From the NCBI RefSeq assembly GCF_002119765.1, contig NZ_CP021112.1, forward strand, positions 5,202,501 through 5,266,500: a stretch of DNA of 64,000 nucleotides. Direction: 5' to 3'. Each line of letters opens with the position of its first letter. Positions within the stretch are counted from its first letter, which is position 1. A program made the translations under genes and the position numbers. The notes under the pieces were generated by a model. That model worked only from the letters and a program-made list of their open reading frames with translations. It was not told the DNA's origin and did not search any database. This stretch comes from Pseudorhodoplanes sinuspersici (GTDB lineage Bacteria > Pseudomonadota > Alphaproteobacteria > Rhizobiales > Xanthobacteraceae). Below are positions 1 through 8,269 of this stretch, piece by piece.

Positions 1-295
1 GGCTAGCCGAGTCTGCATAGTTTTAAAGTCTAGTCCGGTGCGGGTGTGTCTGAAGTCTCCGCCGGCTCCTCCGACAGCATGCGAGGCAGTCTCACCCGCC
101 TAGAACTAACCCTTGGCGGGGGTGTGCTTCGCGTCGCCGCAAGAGGTCAATCGGTGCCGGCCAACGGTACCGGACGTTAGAGTGAACGGGCGTCGAACAG
201 AAATATGGGCTGAGGGTACGGGCTGGGGGACAGCGTCTGTATCTCGACTCGCCGGTGCAACGTCACCGGCATTGGAAGACAACGGGGCAAGACGA
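1..295. other. Leader region upstream of nrdJ; no gene recognised
   Basis: The nrdJ frame stays open upstream as far as about position 113, but the encoded residues do not resemble the family N-terminus, so I treat this as a 5' leader. I looked for a cobalamin riboswitch (B12 box) and for paired NrdR boxes and could not identify either by eye. A promoter is probably here, but I cannot place it. Confidence 0.4.
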
Positions 296-3200
296 ATGCG
301 AATTGAGCGGCGCTACACCAAAGAAGGCCAATCTCCCTACGCGGAGATCGGCTTCCGGCTGACCACGAGCGAGATCAAGAATCCGGATGGCTCGGTGGTG
401 TTCCGGCTCGACAATGTCGAGGTGCCGGACTTCTGGTCACAGGTGGCGTCGGACGTTCTCGCCCAGAAATATTTCCGCAAAGCCGGGGTTCCGTCGCGGT
501 TAAAGCGCGTCGAGGAAAATTCTGTCCCTTCTTTTCTGTGGCGCTCGGTGCCGGATGAATCCGCGCTGTCCATGCTCGTAGAAGCCGAGAAGTACGTCGG
601 CGAGCACTCCGCGAAACAGGTATTCGACCGGCTTGCCGGCACCTGGACTTACTGGGGCTGGAAGGGCGGCTATTTCGACAACGAGGACGATGCCCGCGCC
701 TATTACGACGAGCTGCGCTACATGCTGGCGATGCAGATGTGCGCGCCGAACTCGCCGCAATGGTTCAACACCGGCCTGCACTGGGCCTATGGCATCGATG
801 GTCCTTCGCAGGGCCACTATTATGTCGACTACGAAACCGGTCAGCTCACCAAGTCGGATTCGGCCTACGAGCATCCGCAGCCGCATGCCTGCTTCATCCA
901 GTCGATCTCCGACGACCTGGTGAATGAAGGCGGCATCATGGATCTGTGGGTGCGCGAGGCGCGCCTGTTCAAATACGGCTCCGGCACCGGTTCGAACTTC
1001 TCGCGTCTGCGCGGCGAAGGCGAAAAGTTGTCGGGCGGCGGCAAATCGTCCGGCCTGATGTCGTTCCTGAAGATCGGCGACCGCGCCGCGGGCGCGATCA
1101 AGTCGGGCGGCACCACGCGCCGGGCGGCGAAGATGGTGGTGGTCGATGCCGACCATCCGGATATCGAGCAATATATCGACTGGAAGGTGAAGGAGGAGCA
1201 GAAGGTCGCCGCTCTCGTCACCGGCTCCAAGATCAACCAGAAGCATCTGCGCGCGGTGCTGAAGGCCTGTGTGAATTGCGAAGGCTCGGGCGATGACTGC
1301 TTCTCGGCCGACAAGAACCCGGCGCTGAAGCGCGAGATCAAGCTGGCGCGCAAATCCTTCGTGCCGGACGCCATGATCAAGCGCGTGATCCAGTTCGCGC
1401 GTCAGGGCTATACCGATATCGAATTCCCGGTCTACGACACCGACTGGGATTCAGAAGCCTATCTCACCGTCTCGGGCCAGAACTCCAACAATTCCGTGCG
1501 CGTCACTGACGACTTCCTGAAAGCGGTCGAGACCGACAGCGGCTGGAATCTCAACTGGCGCAACAAGAAGGGCGTGGCGAAAACGCTGAAGGCGCGCGAG
1601 CTGTGGGACAAGATCGGCTATGCCGCCTGGGCCTGCGCCGATCCCGGCCTGCAATTCCACACCACGGTCAACGACTGGCACACCTGCCCGGCTTCGGGCG
1701 AGATCCGTGCGTCGAACCCGTGCTCGGAATACATGTTCCTCGACGACACGGCGTGTAACCTTGCCTCGCTGAACCTTCTCACCTTCCGCGACAAGGTCAC
1801 CAAGGAGTTCGACGTCGCCTCGTATGAACATGCGGTGCGGCTATGGACCATCGCCCTCGAAATCTCGGTGATGATGGCGCAATTCCCGTCCAAGGAAATC
1901 GCCCAGCTCTCCTATGAATACCGGACGCTCGGCCTTGGCTACGCCAATATCGGCGGCCTGCTCATGTCGTCCGGCATTCCCTATGACTCCGATGCCGGCC
2001 GCGCCATCGGCGCTGCCCTCACCGCGATCATGACCGGCATTTCCTACGCCACCTCGGCGGAAATGGCGGCGGAGCTCGGCACCTTCCCCGGCTTCGACAA
2101 GAACCGCGAACACATGCTGCGGGTGATGCGCAACCATCGCCGTGCCGCTTACGGCGAAAGCACCGGCTACGAACAGCTCGGCGTCAATCCGGTGCCGATC
2201 GAGGCCTCGCATTGCCCCGATCCGAAACTCGTCAGCCATGCCAAGCTCGCCTGGGACAAGGCGCTGGCGCTCGGCGAACAGCACGGCTATCGCAACGCGC
2301 AGGCGACCGTGATCGCGCCGACCGGCACGATCGGCCTCGTGATGGATTGCGACACCACCGGCATCGAGCCGGACTTCGCGCTGGTGAAGTTCAAGAAGCT
2401 GGCCGGCGGCGGTTACTGGAAGATCATCAACCGCGCCGTGCCGGAGGCGCTGCGCGCGCTCGGCTACAGCGAAGCCGATATCGCCGAGATCGAGGCCTAT
2501 GCCGTCGGCCACGGCAACCTGTCCAATGCGCCCGGCATCAATCACACGACGCTGAAGGCCAAGGGCTTCACCACCGAGGCGATCGCTCTCGTCGAAAAGG
2601 CCCTGCCGACCGCCTTCGACATCAAGTTCGTCTTCAACAAGTGGACGCTCGGCGAGCAATTCTGCCGCGATGCGCTCGGCGTCTCGCCGGCCGATCTCGC
2701 CAACCCGTCCTTTGACCTGCTCGCCCATCTCGGCTTCACCAAGCGCGAGATCGAAGCCGCCAACATCCATGTCTGCGGCGCGATGACGGTGGAAGGCGCG
2801 CCGCACCTGAAGCCGGCGCATTACGCTGTGTTCGACTGCGCCAATCCGTGCGGCCGCACCGGCAAGCGCTATCTCTCGGTCGAAAGCCACATCCGCATGA
2901 TGGCGGCGGCGCAGCCCTTCATCTCCGGCGCCATCTCCAAGACCATCAACATGCCGAACGAGGCGAGCGTCGAGGATTGCAAGAACGCCTACCTCCTCTC
3001 CTGGAAGCTCGCGCTGAAAGCCAACGCGCTCTATCGCGATGGCAGTAAGCTCAGCCAGCCGCTCAATTCGCAGCTGATCGCCGACGAGGACGACGAGGAC
3101 GACGATATCGAGGCCTTCCTCGACAAGCCGGCCGCGGCGCGCACCACGCAGCTTGCCGAACGCGTGATCGAGAAGGTGGTCGAGCGCATCACCGTCATCC

Positions 3201-4060
3201 GCGAGCGCGAGAAGCTGCCGTCACGCCGCAAGGGCTATACGCAGAAAGCCGTGGTCGGTGGCCACAAGGTCTATCTGCGGACCGGCGAATACGATGACGG
3301 CCGCATCGGCGAAATCTTCATCGACATGCACAAGGAAGGCGCCGCGCTCCGCTCCTTCATCAACAACTTCGCGATCGCGGTGTCGCTCGGCCTGCAATAT
3401 GGCGTGCCGCTCGAGGAATATGTCGACGCCTTCACCTTCACGCGGTTCGAGCCGTCGGGTCCGGTGCAGGGCAACGACACGATCAAGTTCGCAACCTCGA
3501 TCCTCGACTATGTGTTCCGCGAACTCGCCGTGTCCTATCTCTCGCGCTTCGATCTCGGCCATGTCGATCCGTCGGAAGGCGCGTTCGATGCGCTCGGCAA
3601 GGGCGAGGACGAAGGCAAGGCGCAGGGTATCCCCTCGCCGGCCGCGAAATATCTGTCCAAGGGCCTCACCCGCTCGCGCACCGACAAGCTCGGTGTGATT
3701 GCGGGCGGCACGACCCAGACCGGCAGCAGCGTGCCATCCTCGCCTGCGCAGCAGGCGGCGACCAATGTCACCTCGTTCCATTCCGCCGGCGCCACCGCGC
3801 TGAAGGCGGACGCCAAGCCCGCCGCCGGTCTCGACCGGCTGGAATGGCAGCAGGTGGAAGAGCGCATGCGCGCGATGGTGGGTGACGCCAAGCCGCAAGC
3901 ACAGGCCCAGGCCAAAGCGGTCGTCTCGGAGCGGCGCGCGGAAGCGAAAGCCCGCGGCTATGAAGGCGAAGCCTGCGGCGAGTGCCAGAACTTCACGCTT
4001 GTGCGCAACGGCACCTGCATGAAGTGCGACACGTGCGGCTCGACGACCGGCTGTTCGTAG
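296..4060 (+). CDS. nrdJ: Vitamin B12-dependent (class II) ribonucleoside-diphosphate reductase
   Basis: Reduces ribonucleotides to deoxyribonucleotides for DNA synthesis, using adenosylcobalamin as radical source, so it works with or without oxygen. The start at 296 gives 1254 residues and the usual family N-terminus ([18 protein letters not shown]). The finger-loop motif NPCSEY places the thiyl cysteine at C476 with N474 and E478. C199 (HACFIQS) and C487 ([10 protein letters not shown]) fit the redox pair. The last 35 or so residues carry a Cys-rich tail (CGEC...CMKCDTCG) that probably shuttles electrons or binds metal. An acidic stretch (DEDDEDDD, about residue 937) precedes the C-terminal extension. 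Monocistronic; a hairpin follows. An upstream in-frame start at 113 exists but adds 61 unconserved residues. Confidence 0.95.
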   Translation: MRIERRYTKEGQSPYAEIGFRLTTSEIKNPDGSVVFRLDNVEVPDFWSQVASDVLAQKYFRKAGVPSRLKRVEENSVPSFLWRSVPDESALSMLVEAEKYVGEHSAKQVFDRLAGTWTYWGWKGGYFDNEDDARAYYDELRYMLAMQMCAPNSPQWFNTGLHWAYGIDGPSQGHYYVDYETGQLTKSDSAYEHPQPHACFIQSISDDLVNEGGIMDLWVREARLFKYGSGTGSNFSRLRGEGEKLSGGGKSSGLMSFLKIGDRAAGAIKSGGTTRRAAKMVVVDADHPDIEQYIDWKVKEEQKVAALVTGSKINQKHLRAVLKACVNCEGSGDDCFSADKNPALKREIKLARKSFVPDAMIKRVIQFARQGYTDIEFPVYDTDWDSEAYLTVSGQNSNNSVRVTDDFLKAVETDSGWNLNWRNKKGVAKTLKARELWDKIGYAAWACADPGLQFHTTVNDWHTCPASGEIRASNPCSEYMFLDDTACNLASLNLLTFRDKVTKEFDVASYEHAVRLWTIALEISVMMAQFPSKEIAQLSYEYRTLGLGYANIGGLLMSSGIPYDSDAGRAIGAALTAIMTGISYATSAEMAAELGTFPGFDKNREHMLRVMRNHRRAAYGESTGYEQLGVNPVPIEASHCPDPKLVSHAKLAWDKALALGEQHGYRNAQATVIAPTGTIGLVMDCDTTGIEPDFALVKFKKLAGGGYWKIINRAVPEALRALGYSEADIAEIEAYAVGHGNLSNAPGINHTTLKAKGFTTEAIALVEKALPTAFDIKFVFNKWTLGEQFCRDALGVSPADLANPSFDLLAHLGFTKREIEAANIHVCGAMTVEGAPHLKPAHYAVFDCANPCGRTGKRYLSVESHIRMMAAAQPFISGAISKTINMPNEASVEDCKNAYLLSWKLALKANALYRDGSKLSQPLNSQLIADEDDEDDDIEAFLDKPAAARTTQLAERVIEKVVERITVIREREKLPSRRKGYTQKAVVGGHKVYLRTGEYDDGRIGEIFIDMHKEGAALRSFINNFAIAVSLGLQYGVPLEEYVDAFTFTRFEPSGPVQGNDTIKFATSILDYVFRELAVSYLSRFDLGHVDPSEGAFDALGKGEDEGKAQGIPSPAAKYLSKGLTRSRTDKLGVIAGGTTQTGSSVPSSPAQQAATNVTSFHSAGATALKADAKPAAGLDRLEWQQVEERMRAMVGDAKPQAQAQAKAVVSERRAEAKARGYEGEACGECQNFTLVRNGTCMKCDTCGSTTGCS

Positions 4061-4073
4061 GGATTTGGTTGTC

Positions 4074-4097
4074 ATGGCCGGGCGTTCGCCCGGCCAT
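4074..4097 (+). terminator. Hairpin terminator after nrdJ
   Basis: Perfect 10-bp inverted repeat ATGGCCGGGC / GCCCGGCCAT around a 4-nt loop, followed by a T-rich stretch (TTTGTTT). It sits 13 nt after the nrdJ stop. The same arms recur at 4661-4683, so the sequence may also be a copy of a dispersed palindromic repeat. Confidence 0.65.
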
Positions 4098-4178
4098 TTG
4101 TTTCGCAGTATGTGCTCTTGGCGTTTCAGCGGCCATCGGTCATTGAACGATTTCAAACCAATACAAAAAGGATAACGC

Positions 4179-4610
4179 ATGACCTTCTTCCGCACCGTGT
4201 GCGTCGCGCTTGCCGCTCTCCTCGTTGCCGGCCTCACCAACGCCCGCGCCGACACCGGCACCATTCGCATCTCCTTCATCAAGGCGGGCTGGGTGATTGG
4301 CGGCACGGTCGGCTCAGGGACACTCACCTTTCGCGGCCGCACCTATCCGCTGACCATCGGCGGCCTCAGCTACGGCCTCACCTTCGGCGGTTCGCAGACT
4401 AATCTGCGCGGCCGTGTCAGCAACATCTTCCGCCCGCAGGATATCGAAGGCGTCTATGGCGCGGGCTCGGCCGGCGCCGCCGTGATCCGCGGCGCGCAGG
4501 CGGTGATCCTCACCAATCAGCGCGGCGCGGTGATGGAGCTCTCCGGCACGCAGACCGGGCTGATTTTGAATCTGGATCTGAACGGGATGGCGCTGAGCCT
4601 GAGGCGGTAA
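4179..4610 (+). CDS. Small secreted protein of unknown function
   Basis: 143 residues. Residues 1-24 form a clear Sec signal peptide (charged start, hydrophobic LAALLVAGL core, ARA-DT cleavage site). The mature part is rich in glycine and beta-branched residues (GTIRISFIKAGWVIGG, GSGTLTFRG, GVYGAGSAGAAVIRG), suggesting a small beta-sheet domain exported to the periplasm. An AGGA ribosome binding site lies before the ATG. I have seen similar short proteins in Bradyrhizobium-type genomes but cannot assign a function. It stands alone between two hairpins. Confidence 0.75.
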   Translation: MTFFRTVCVALAALLVAGLTNARADTGTIRISFIKAGWVIGGTVGSGTLTFRGRTYPLTIGGLSYGLTFGGSQTNLRGRVSNIFRPQDIEGVYGAGSAGAAVIRGAQAVILTNQRGAVMELSGTQTGLILNLDLNGMALSLRR

Positions 4611-4660
4611 TCTTCCAACACTGGAGAGCTGCGGGTTCTTAGGCAAACTCTCTCAACGTC

Positions 4661-4683
4661 ATGGCCGGGCCTAACCCGGCCAT
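4661..4683. repeat. Dispersed palindrome, second copy of the ATGGCCGGG type
   Basis: Arms ATGGCCGGG / CCCGGCCAT with a 5-nt loop, followed by ATCCACGACTT. This matches a short palindromic repeat that I recall being common between genes in Bradyrhizobium/Rhodopseudomonas-type genomes. The first copy is at 4074-4097. Confidence 0.55.
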
Positions 4684-4693
4684 CCACGACTTC

Positions 4694-4719
4694 AAAGGGC
4701 GGCCCAAAGGTCGCCCTTT
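4694..4719 (+). terminator. Hairpin after the secreted-protein gene
   Basis: Inverted repeat AAAGGGCG / CGCCCTTT with a 10-nt loop, followed by CTGTT. Plausible intrinsic terminator; the T-tract is short. Confidence 0.4.
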
Positions 4720-4762
4720 CTGTTAGTCTCACTCCGAGAACGCAATATCGCGAGTGCATGGC

Positions 4763-5011
4763 ATGAGCATTTCGGCAACTAACGTCAGCTTCGACGACTA
4801 TACGATGTGGGTCGAATTGACCGACGGACGCACCATCGGCGTGCCGCTGGCATGGTTTCCCCGGCTTCTGCAGGCGACGCCGGCACAGCGCGCGCGGGTC
4901 GAGCTGAGCCGCACCGATTTGCATTGGGAAGAGATCGACGAGGATATCTCCATCGCCGGCTTGCTGGCGGGGCGTGGGGATATGACGAAGAAGGTCGAGA
5001 GCGCAGCCTGA
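4763..5011 (+). CDS. DUF2442 domain protein
   Basis: 82 residues from the ATG at 4763; a GTG three codons upstream (4754) is an alternative. The motif pattern ...DDYTMWVELTDGRTI, VPLAWFPRL and WEEIDEDISIAGLL is the DUF2442 signature. DUF2442 proteins are small and of unknown role, sometimes found beside DUF4160 proteins as toxin-antitoxin-like pairs. No DUF4160 partner is present here. Confidence 0.8.
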   Translation: MSISATNVSFDDYTMWVELTDGRTIGVPLAWFPRLLQATPAQRARVELSRTDLHWEEIDEDISIAGLLAGRGDMTKKVESAA

Positions 5012-5024
5012 TGCGCGATACTCG

Positions 5025-5119
5025 TAGGGTGGGTTAGCGCCGAAGGTGCGTAACCCACCCGCGCTATCACGACGAGAAAGATGGTGGGTTACGGCACTGC
5101 GTGCCTAACCCCACCCTAC
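5025..5119. repeat. Nested inverted repeat (GTAGGGTGGGTTA family)
   Basis: GGGTGGGTTA (5027-5036) pairs perfectly with TAACCCACCC (5051-5060). A second GGTGGGTTA (5083-5091) pairs with a TAACCCCACCC copy (5106-5116) that carries one extra C. The outermost arms can also pair. It lies between convergent genes, so it may serve as a bidirectional terminator. It looks like a dispersed intergenic repeat rather than a gene. Confidence 0.55.
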
Positions 5120-5138
5120 AAATCTCACGCCGCAGCAC

Positions 5139-6401
5139 TCACCCCACCTCCACCGCACCATATCTCCGCGCGGCCTCGATCGTCAGCCCCTTCCCGACCG
5201 CGCCGAAGGTGTCGCCTTCGACTACGCGCGCGTCCGGCACGCAGGCGACAATCGCGCGCCGCACATGCGCAAGCTGCACCGAACCGCCCGTGAGGAACAC
5301 CGCATCGATGTCCGCCGCTTCAAGACTGGCTTGCGCGAGGCATCGCCCGATCCGCGCGGCGATGCCGTCGGCCAGCTCCGACGTGTGCTGCACGAGATCC
5401 TCGCGCGCGAGGTCGACGCTCAAACCCTGTTCGATCCAGTCCAGCGAAAAGCCTGAGCGCGGCGTATCCGACAAGGCGATCTTCGATGTCTCGACATCCA
5501 TCGCCAGCGTGTGGCCGCGCTGCTCGTCGAGCACGCGCAACAGGCGGTCGAACAGCTCCGGCTGTCTGGCTTCCTTGCGCACATGGCGGATGTCCTGCGC
5601 GACGCCGCGCTCATACATGCGGTTGATGTTCGACCAGGTCGCGAGATCGTGGAAATAGCTGGTCGGCGCGTTGAGCCCAGCCCGGTTCATCGCGCTGCCA
5701 TAGCCCAGAAGCGGCATGACCTTGCCGAGGCTGACGCGCCGGTCGAAATCCGTGCCGCCGATCCGCACACCGTCACTGGCGAGAATGTCGTCCGCGCGAT
5801 CGGCCAGGCGATGCCGCTGCGGGCTGAGGCGCACGATGGAAAAGTCCGACGTGCCGCCGCCGATATCGGCGATGAGCGCGATCTCCTCGCGCGATATCTG
5901 GCGCTCGTGTTCGAGCGCGGCCGCGATCGGCTCGAACTGGAAGGTGACGTCGTCAAAGCCGATGCCGCGGGCGATCGCGCGCAGCGACGTCTCGGCCGCC
6001 TTGTCGGCGTCCGGCGCATTGTCGACGAAATGCACCGGGCGGCCATGAACGACGTTGCGGAACTCCTGGCCCGCCGCCTGCTCCGCCCGCCGCTTCACCG
6101 CGCCGAGATAATAGGCGATGACATCGCTGAACTTGCGGCGCTCGCGTCCCACCTGCGTGGTCTCGTCGATCAACGAAGTGCCGAGCACGGATTTGAGGCT
6201 GCGCATCAGCCGGCCCGGCAATCCCTCGACATAGGCGTCGATGGCCCGCCGTCCGATCAGCGCGCCGCCGTTGCGTTCAAAGAAGATGGCGCTCGGGATC
6301 GTGCCGTGGTCCGCCTCCAGCGGCACCAGAACAGGGGCGTGATCGATGATATGGCCGAGCGTGGTATTCGAGGTGCCGAAATCAAATCCGCAAGATGACA
6401 T
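5139..6401 (-). CDS. yegD: YegD-like Hsp70-family ATPase
   Basis: 420 residues with the actin-like ATPase fold of Hsp70: phosphate-1 loop GFDFGTSNTTLG at the N-terminus, phosphate-2 loop IADIGGGTSDFSIVRL near residue 195, and an adenosine-type motif VFLTGGSVQLAHVR near 370. The substrate-binding domain of DnaK is missing. This is typical of the YegD family (E. coli YegD is about 450 residues), whose client and role are unclear. Transcribed alone, away from the small gene at 6561-6758. Confidence 0.85.
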   Translation of the reverse strand: MSSCGFDFGTSNTTLGHIIDHAPVLVPLEADHGTIPSAIFFERNGGALIGRRAIDAYVEGLPGRLMRSLKSVLGTSLIDETTQVGRERRKFSDVIAYYLGAVKRRAEQAAGQEFRNVVHGRPVHFVDNAPDADKAAETSLRAIARGIGFDDVTFQFEPIAAALEHERQISREEIALIADIGGGTSDFSIVRLSPQRHRLADRADDILASDGVRIGGTDFDRRVSLGKVMPLLGYGSAMNRAGLNAPTSYFHDLATWSNINRMYERGVAQDIRHVRKEARQPELFDRLLRVLDEQRGHTLAMDVETSKIALSDTPRSGFSLDWIEQGLSVDLAREDLVQHTSELADGIAARIGRCLAQASLEAADIDAVFLTGGSVQLAHVRRAIVACVPDARVVEGDTFGAVGKGLTIEAARRYGAVEVG

Positions 6402-6412
6402 TGTCGCTCCGC

Positions 6413-6472
6413 GAGCATGATGCCGAAAGCCTGCCCTCGGGCATCGACCCGAGGATGCGAAGCGTCATGCTC
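6413..6472. repeat. RIME-like intergenic palindromic element
   Basis: Outer arms GAGCATGA (6413-6420) and TCATGCTC (6465-6472) are perfectly complementary. An inner 7-bp stem CCTCGGG / CCCGAGG lies at 6435-6441 and 6448-6454. The GAGCATGATGCCGAAA start resembles RIME-type repeats of Rhizobiales. It lies just upstream of yegD. Confidence 0.55.
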
Positions 6473-6560
6473 CAACGTGTGAGAAGGAGCGTCCGTGTAC
6501 ACAGGTCGGGCGCAGCGATCCAGCGCTATTTGCCTTCAGGCAAAGCTCTCAAGGCCGCGT

Positions 6561-6758
6561 TCAGATCGGACCCTGGCGCATGTGCTTCTCGCGCCATTTC
6601 GGACCGGGACCGCGCATATAATGCAGCTCGGGACGATACGGATCGAAGAACCACGTCGTCGCCTTGAATACGATCCGCACGGCACGCGCCTGGCGGACGC
6701 GCGAAACAGCGTTGCGATGAAAACCGATTGCGAGCGGAGCCTGTGTCGAGATCGTCAT
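6561..6758 (-). CDS. Small basic protein of unknown function
   Basis: 65 residues. A strong ribosome binding site (AGGAGAG, about 6 nt before the ATG on the minus strand) supports a real gene. The protein is basic and ends in a motif that looks conserved rather than random (FDPYRPELHYMRGPGPKW). There is no signal peptide or membrane segment. I cannot name the family. It lies between the RIME-like repeat and the araC control region, reading toward yegD. Confidence 0.5.
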   Translation of the reverse strand: MTISTQAPLAIGFHRNAVSRVRQARAVRIVFKATTWFFDPYRPELHYMRGPGPKWREKHMRQGPI

Positions 6759-7266
6759 GGCGCTCTCCTGCGACCATCAAGGACAACCAACCTGCCCCGA
6801 CGATATCCACGCCCTGACGCCGATCCATTCTATGGAGGTTCATCCGCACGCGACGTTGGTGTCGTGGCTCACATACCAAGGTTTAGATCGCATCGAAGCG
6901 ATCGGACGCGGACGCGGACGCGCCATTTCATTCACCGCGCATTGACCAAACGCAATGACGCGTGGCGCATGCCGGCAATGGTCTGGCGTCAAAACCAAGT
7001 GGCGCGATCGCAACGACAACCGCTTTGCACGATGTGTCCGACATGGTGCGCTCGAGCGCTGTGCTGAATGAGACAATTGGGTAAGCGATGAACCGCCAAA
7101 TGATGAATTTCGCACTGCAACATGGGCATTTACCAAGCCTTCTTTCGGCAAATTTTGCGATGCTGCGATGCTTGTTTCCTGCGGCCATCCGGTGGGAATG
7201 GACCTGTGCTGTGATCGTGATATGAACAAGCCAGGGCGACTGGAAGAGGATCGTTAAGGCAAGGAT
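6759..7266. other. Intergenic control region upstream of the AraC-type regulator
   Basis: About 500 bp without a convincing gene. Reading frames on both strands lack ribosome binding sites and conserved composition. It holds one copy of the TGAGAC motif (7069-7087) found again before the hydroxylase operon, a small GATCGC/GCGATC inverted repeat near 6887-6904, and a short run of GGACGC repeats near 6905-6920. Confidence 0.5.
7069..7087 (+). promoter_or_regulatory. Candidate AraC-type operator, single copy
   Basis: TGAGACAATTGGGTAAGCG, 180 bp before the regulator start. It matches the tandem repeats at 8142-8202 in TGAGAC and in the TTNGGTAAGC half, so it may serve autoregulation. Confidence 0.45.
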
Positions 7267-8124
7267 ATGTCGACCGCTTTGCGCATTGCTCATGGTGAAT
7301 TCGGCCGTGTCGCCCTGCTCGACATGGACCGTTCGCTGGTGCGCCACGCGCATCCGCATTGCCATGTTCTGATCAAGGCGAGCGGCGCCGACACGCAGTT
7401 CGCGGTCGGCGATCATCTCGTCCCGCTCACCGACACGCAAGCCGTATTGATCAATACGTGGGAGCCGCATGCCTATGTGCATGATCAGGAGCGGCCGCGG
7501 ACCACGATCCTGGCTTTGTATATCGAGCCGGACTGGCTGAAGAGTTTCCGTCCGAACTGGAGCGCCAGCGGCGCGCCCGGCTTCTTCGAACAGCCTGCAG
7601 GCGAAGTGTCGCCGCGCATCCGGCGATTGTCGATGGATCTGGCGGCGCAGATGCTGGCGGACCCGACCGCCGAAGCCACGGAAGTGTTGCTGTCGGATCT
7701 GATGATCTCGATCATCGAGCGCTTCACGCCCTGGCGTGCCATGTCCAACCTGTTGCGCGAATTCGAAGCACAACACAACCAGTTCGACTGGCGCATCCGG
7801 CGCGCCATCACCGTCCTGCGCAACGATCCGAAAGCTGCGCCGGATGTCAGCGCGATGGCGAAGGAGGCCGGTCTGTCGCGGGCGCATTTCTATCGGCTGT
7901 TCGAACGCTCGACGCGGATGACGCCGCACCTCTACGTCAATCTGCTGCGGATGGAGCTTGCCGTCAAAACCGTGGTGCATAGTGACGAGAGCCTGGCTGC
8001 GGTGGGAGATTCGCTCGGATTCGCAGCTCCCAGTCACTTTACGCGCTTTTTCCGCGATCATTCCGGCGTGAATCCCAGCGAATTCCGGCAGGTTGCCCGA
8101 CTTGGTTCGGCATTTTCCGCCTGA
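7267..8124 (+). CDS. AraC-family transcriptional regulator
   Basis: 285 residues. The N-terminal part (1-150) looks like a cupin effector-binding domain (RHAHPHCHVLIKASG, INTWEPHAYVHDQ). The C-terminal 100 residues carry the two helix-turn-helix motifs of the family (VSAMAKEAGLSRAHFYRLFE and LAAVGDSLGFAAPSHFTRFF). It precedes and points toward the molybdenum-hydroxylase/CoA-ligase/transport block. Direct repeats lie between it and that block, so it is the likely activator of that operon, responding to its aromatic substrate. The effector is unknown. Confidence 0.9.
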   Translation: MSTALRIAHGEFGRVALLDMDRSLVRHAHPHCHVLIKASGADTQFAVGDHLVPLTDTQAVLINTWEPHAYVHDQERPRTTILALYIEPDWLKSFRPNWSASGAPGFFEQPAGEVSPRIRRLSMDLAAQMLADPTAEATEVLLSDLMISIIERFTPWRAMSNLLREFEAQHNQFDWRIRRAITVLRNDPKAAPDVSAMAKEAGLSRAHFYRLFERSTRMTPHLYVNLLRMELAVKTVVHSDESLAAVGDSLGFAAPSHFTRFFRDHSGVNPSEFRQVARLGSAFSA

Positions 8125-8141
8125 GTTTGCAGCGTTTCAGA

Positions 8142-8202
8142 TGAGACATTTCGGTAAGCCGAAATGAGACGCTTCGGTAAATCGTGAGACATGGCGGTAT
8201 CG
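8142..8202 (+). promoter_or_regulatory. Tandem direct repeats, candidate AraC-type operator
   Basis: Three head-to-tail repeats: TGAGACATTTCGGTAAGCC at 8142, TGAGACGCTTCGGTAAATCG at 8165 and a weaker TGAGACATGGCGGTATCG at 8185. Spacing is 23 and 20 bp, close to two helical turns, as in the tandem half-sites bound by AraC-family proteins. They lie 70-130 bp before the hydroxylase start. A TTTCGG/CCGAAA inverted repeat (8149-8164) is embedded. Confidence 0.6.
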
Positions 8203-8269
8203 CCCCGCCCTGCAAACCATGACAGCGTGACCCTCGAACGTGCCGGCAAGAGCATGTTGAGGGAACGTT

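Noticed and set aside
1-295. Cobalamin riboswitch before the B12-dependent nrdJ
   Set aside because: No B12 box or recognisable riboswitch core seen by eye; a covariance search would be decisive.
6495-7067. 190-codon plus-strand frame before araC
   Set aside because: No ribosome binding site, no recognisable motif, and it lies opposite the better supported 65-residue gene.
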